From: Candidatus Aphodovivens avistercoris
GTDB lineage: Bacteria > Actinomycetota > Coriobacteriia > Coriobacteriales > Eggerthellaceae
Assembly (NCBI GenBank): GCA_018710945.1
Contig: DVIW01000012.1
Coordinates: forward strand, 40,152 to 104,151
Direction of reading: 5' to 3'
Length of the DNA: 64,000 bases
In this document: positions 62,392 through 64,000 of the stretch, one piece after another
How positions within the stretch are numbered: position 1 is the first letter of the stretch
How the letters are laid out: each line of letters opens with the position of its first letter
Translations under genes and position numbers: made by a program
Notes under the pieces: model-generated
The model's input: only the letters and a program-made list of their open reading frames with translations
What the model was told of the DNA's origin: nothing
The model's database searches: none

Positions 62392-62997
62392 CTACCACAT
62401 GAAGCTGCTGGATCCCATCGACGTGCCGCCCAAAAGCCCCAGGCTGCTGTACAGGAACACGGTGCTCAGAATGCTCAGCACGCAGCGGATGGCGAAGCCG
62501 ATGGCGGCCCACTTGATGATCTCGCGCTTCAGCTCCGGCGCGCGGTCGAAGTTGGCGAGCCACGCCACCAGCACGCCGCCGAGGCTCAGCAGAACGCCCA
62601 CGGCCAGCCACGCGAACTTCAGCCCGCCCGTCAGCTGCGCAAGCGGCGCCGGGGAGGACGGATAGCCGGCAGGGCCGGGCGCCGGCTGCTGCCAGGCAGG
62701 ACCGCCGTAGGGCGGCTGCGGCGCGCCATAGGGCGGCACGGGCGCCTGCCCGGGCTGCTGGGGCGGCATGCCGCCGTAGGGCCGGCCGGGCTGCTGCGGG
62801 AACGGGGGCTGATAGGACGGCGCGGCCGAAGCGGGCTGCTGCGGCATTTGCGGCTGCGGCTGGGCCGGCGCCGGCTGGGGCGCGGCGTCCGGTTCGACGG
62901 CTGGGCCCGCCGGCGCCGCGCCGGGCGCCTGCCCGGGTTGCGGTTGGGGCGCGGGGCCCGTCGGGTTCTGATCGTGTTCGCTTCTCTGGTCTGTCAT
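62392..62997 (-). CDS. Proline-rich N-terminal membrane protein of unknown function
   Basis: The start 62997 (201 residues, MTDQRSEHDQNP) has GAGGTG nearby. Residues 10-125 are Pro/Gln/Ala/Gly-rich with repeated PPYGG/PQQPGQAP units and probably disordered on the inside. Two hydrophobic helices follow (about 137-156 and 168-190). This 'Pro-rich plus TM' form is common among actinobacterial wall-associated proteins. A TATACT at 63041-63046 on the minus strand is a probable -10. Confidence 0.75.
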   Translation of the reverse strand: MTDQRSEHDQNPTGPAPQPQPGQAPGAAPAGPAVEPDAAPQPAPAQPQPQMPQQPASAAPSYQPPFPQQPGRPYGGMPPQQPGQAPVPPYGAPQPPYGGPAWQQPAPGPAGYPSSPAPLAQLTGGLKFAWLAVGVLLSLGGVLVAWLANFDRAPELKREIIKWAAIGFAIRCVLSILSTVFLYSSLGLLGGTSMGSSSFMW

Positions 62998-63099
62998 GGC
63001 GCACCTCGCTGCCTTCGTCGGGTTCCGGTCGTTTCGACCCAGTATAGAGGACGGGCGCCCCACAGGACGCCCGTTCGCAAGCAAGTTGGAAGGAAACGG

Positions 63100-63993
63100 T
63101 TACGACAGCGCCGAGCACAGCGCGTCGAGCAGCGTGATGGCGAAATGCTGGGCCGACCGGCCGGTGCCGGCGTCCTCCCACATCGTGCCGGGCAGCTCCA
63201 CGGCGATGCGCGCCGGCTTGGCGGGAGCGGCCCCCAAGGCCGAGTGCAGGCGCAGGGCCAGCGAGTCGTCGTCGGTGTAGGCGACACGCGGCGCGCCGGC
63301 GGCAGTGACCTCGTCCGGTAGGACGATGTGCACCATCAGCATGCTCGCATCAGGCGCCACCAGCAGGCTGTCGGCGCTCACCATCTTCGACAGAGGGGTG
63401 GTGGCCAGCGCCAGGTTCGACATCCGCGACGCCACGCTGCGCGTGAACTCGCCGGTTCCGAACAGGCACAGCGCCGTGCTTTCCAAAACCTCCGCAGCGC
63501 GCGCGAAGCCCAGATGCGCGCCTTCCCGCATGGGCTCTTTGCCCTCCCAGGAATGGTGCAGGTTGCGGATGGCCGCGTAGGTGTAGGCGCCGGCGATGCC
63601 GTCGGAAGGCAGGCCCAGGTTCATCTGGAAGGTGCGCAGCGCATCCTCGGTGTAGGCGCCGAAGATGCCGTCCACGCCGCCGCAGGCGAAACCCAACGCG
63701 CCGAGCGCCTGCTGGAGCTCCTTCACGTCGCGGCCGTGGAAGTAGGGCATGCGCAGGTACAGCGTGCGGTCGCCCAGGCGGTAGGAGGCGTCCACCAGCG
63801 TCGCCCACATCTTCTCGTCCACCTCGTCGGCGGCGGGAAGGCCCTCCTGCGCGCGAAAGGCGCGCACCGCCGCGACGGTGGCGTCGTCGAACGCGCCGCT
63901 CACGTCGGCGTCGGCAAGCAGCCCCACGGTGGCGAGGCGCTGCTGCACGTCCTCGACGGCGGCTCCGGTGTCATGTGGCTTGATCGTTTCCAT
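63100..63993 (-). CDS. Protein with two peptidoglycan-binding (PGB_1) domains
   Basis: The 297-residue protein starts METIKPHDTGAAVEDVQQRLATVGLL (first PG_binding_1 domain, about 6-67). The second domain is at about 88-145 (GRDVKELQQALGALGFACGGVDGIFGAYTEDALRTFQ). A C-terminal region of about 150 residues (ALCLFGTGEFTRSVASRMSNLAL...) recalls the amidase-like fold of CwlM but without visible metal ligands. A regulatory wall-binding role is possible. The end of the window lies 7 bp past the start codon, so promoter and upstream neighbours are not seen. Confidence 0.8.
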   Translation of the reverse strand: METIKPHDTGAAVEDVQQRLATVGLLADADVSGAFDDATVAAVRAFRAQEGLPAADEVDEKMWATLVDASYRLGDRTLYLRMPYFHGRDVKELQQALGALGFACGGVDGIFGAYTEDALRTFQMNLGLPSDGIAGAYTYAAIRNLHHSWEGKEPMREGAHLGFARAAEVLESTALCLFGTGEFTRSVASRMSNLALATTPLSKMVSADSLLVAPDASMLMVHIVLPDEVTAAGAPRVAYTDDDSLALRLHSALGAAPAKPARIAVELPGTMWEDAGTGRSAQHFAITLLDALCSALS

Positions 63994-64000
63994 GCCCCCC

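Overview
The window is high-GC bacterial DNA with Eggerthellaceae-like character (Coriobacteriia, resembling Eggerthella or Gordonibacter). This is judged from the overall protein repertoire (radical SAM and ferredoxin proteins, DAACS carrier, YhgE/Pip pair, MobB-MobA fusion) and from the very Ala/Arg/Gly-rich coding style. The species is an inference.

1-7.3 kb is the right-hand part of a prophage: the end of the tape measure gene, distal tail and Gp37-like tail proteins, two tail-tip or fibre proteins, a tyrosine recombinase, a holin, a C39-like peptidase and a GH25/Cpl-7/LysM endolysin. The most striking feature is here. The fibre gene at 3145-3669 contains a 12-bp site that recurs downstream twice, once direct and once inverted. 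Each copy opens a different, start-less C-terminal cassette in the same reading frame, and a tyrosine recombinase gene abuts the last copy. This has the layout of a shufflon (R64 Rci-like) that would diversify the receptor-binding end of the phage.

7.5-12 kb holds an SOS-boxed Y-family polymerase with a small partner, a radical SAM protein, an orphan RelB and a spermidine-synthase-like protein. 12.1-18.7 kb (minus strand) is a core block pyrH-frr-uppS-cdsA-dxr with htrA beside it. 19.2-23 kb is an ABC-2 type transporter operon that includes a LytTR regulator fused to an ATPase-like domain lacking a P-loop. 23-24.7 kb has an unknown gene (nuclease-like C-terminus) between two copies of a repeat with terminal inverted repeats. 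24.7-35.3 kb carries an XRE regulator, trmB, alcohol and aldehyde dehydrogenases, an SDR reductase, a dicarboxylate/amino-acid carrier, a polyferredoxin and a MobB-MobA fusion.

35.3-40.5 kb is the replication/repair run dnaX-ebfC-recR, then a DedA protein and the SRP RNA gene ffs, plus a possible small RNA. 40.8-44.5 kb has a radical SAM protein and a visibly lower-GC C5 methyltransferase fused to a putative PD-(D/E)XK nuclease, with a palindrome across its promoter. 44.6-52.8 kb has aspS and hisS with two YhgE/Pip membrane genes between them. 53-59 kb has a TPR protein with a PadR regulator and a large membrane protein. 59.2-64 kb has leuCDB, a proline-rich membrane protein and a peptidoglycan-binding-domain protein. 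No tRNA, 5S/16S/23S rRNA, CRISPR array or complete insertion sequence was recognised.
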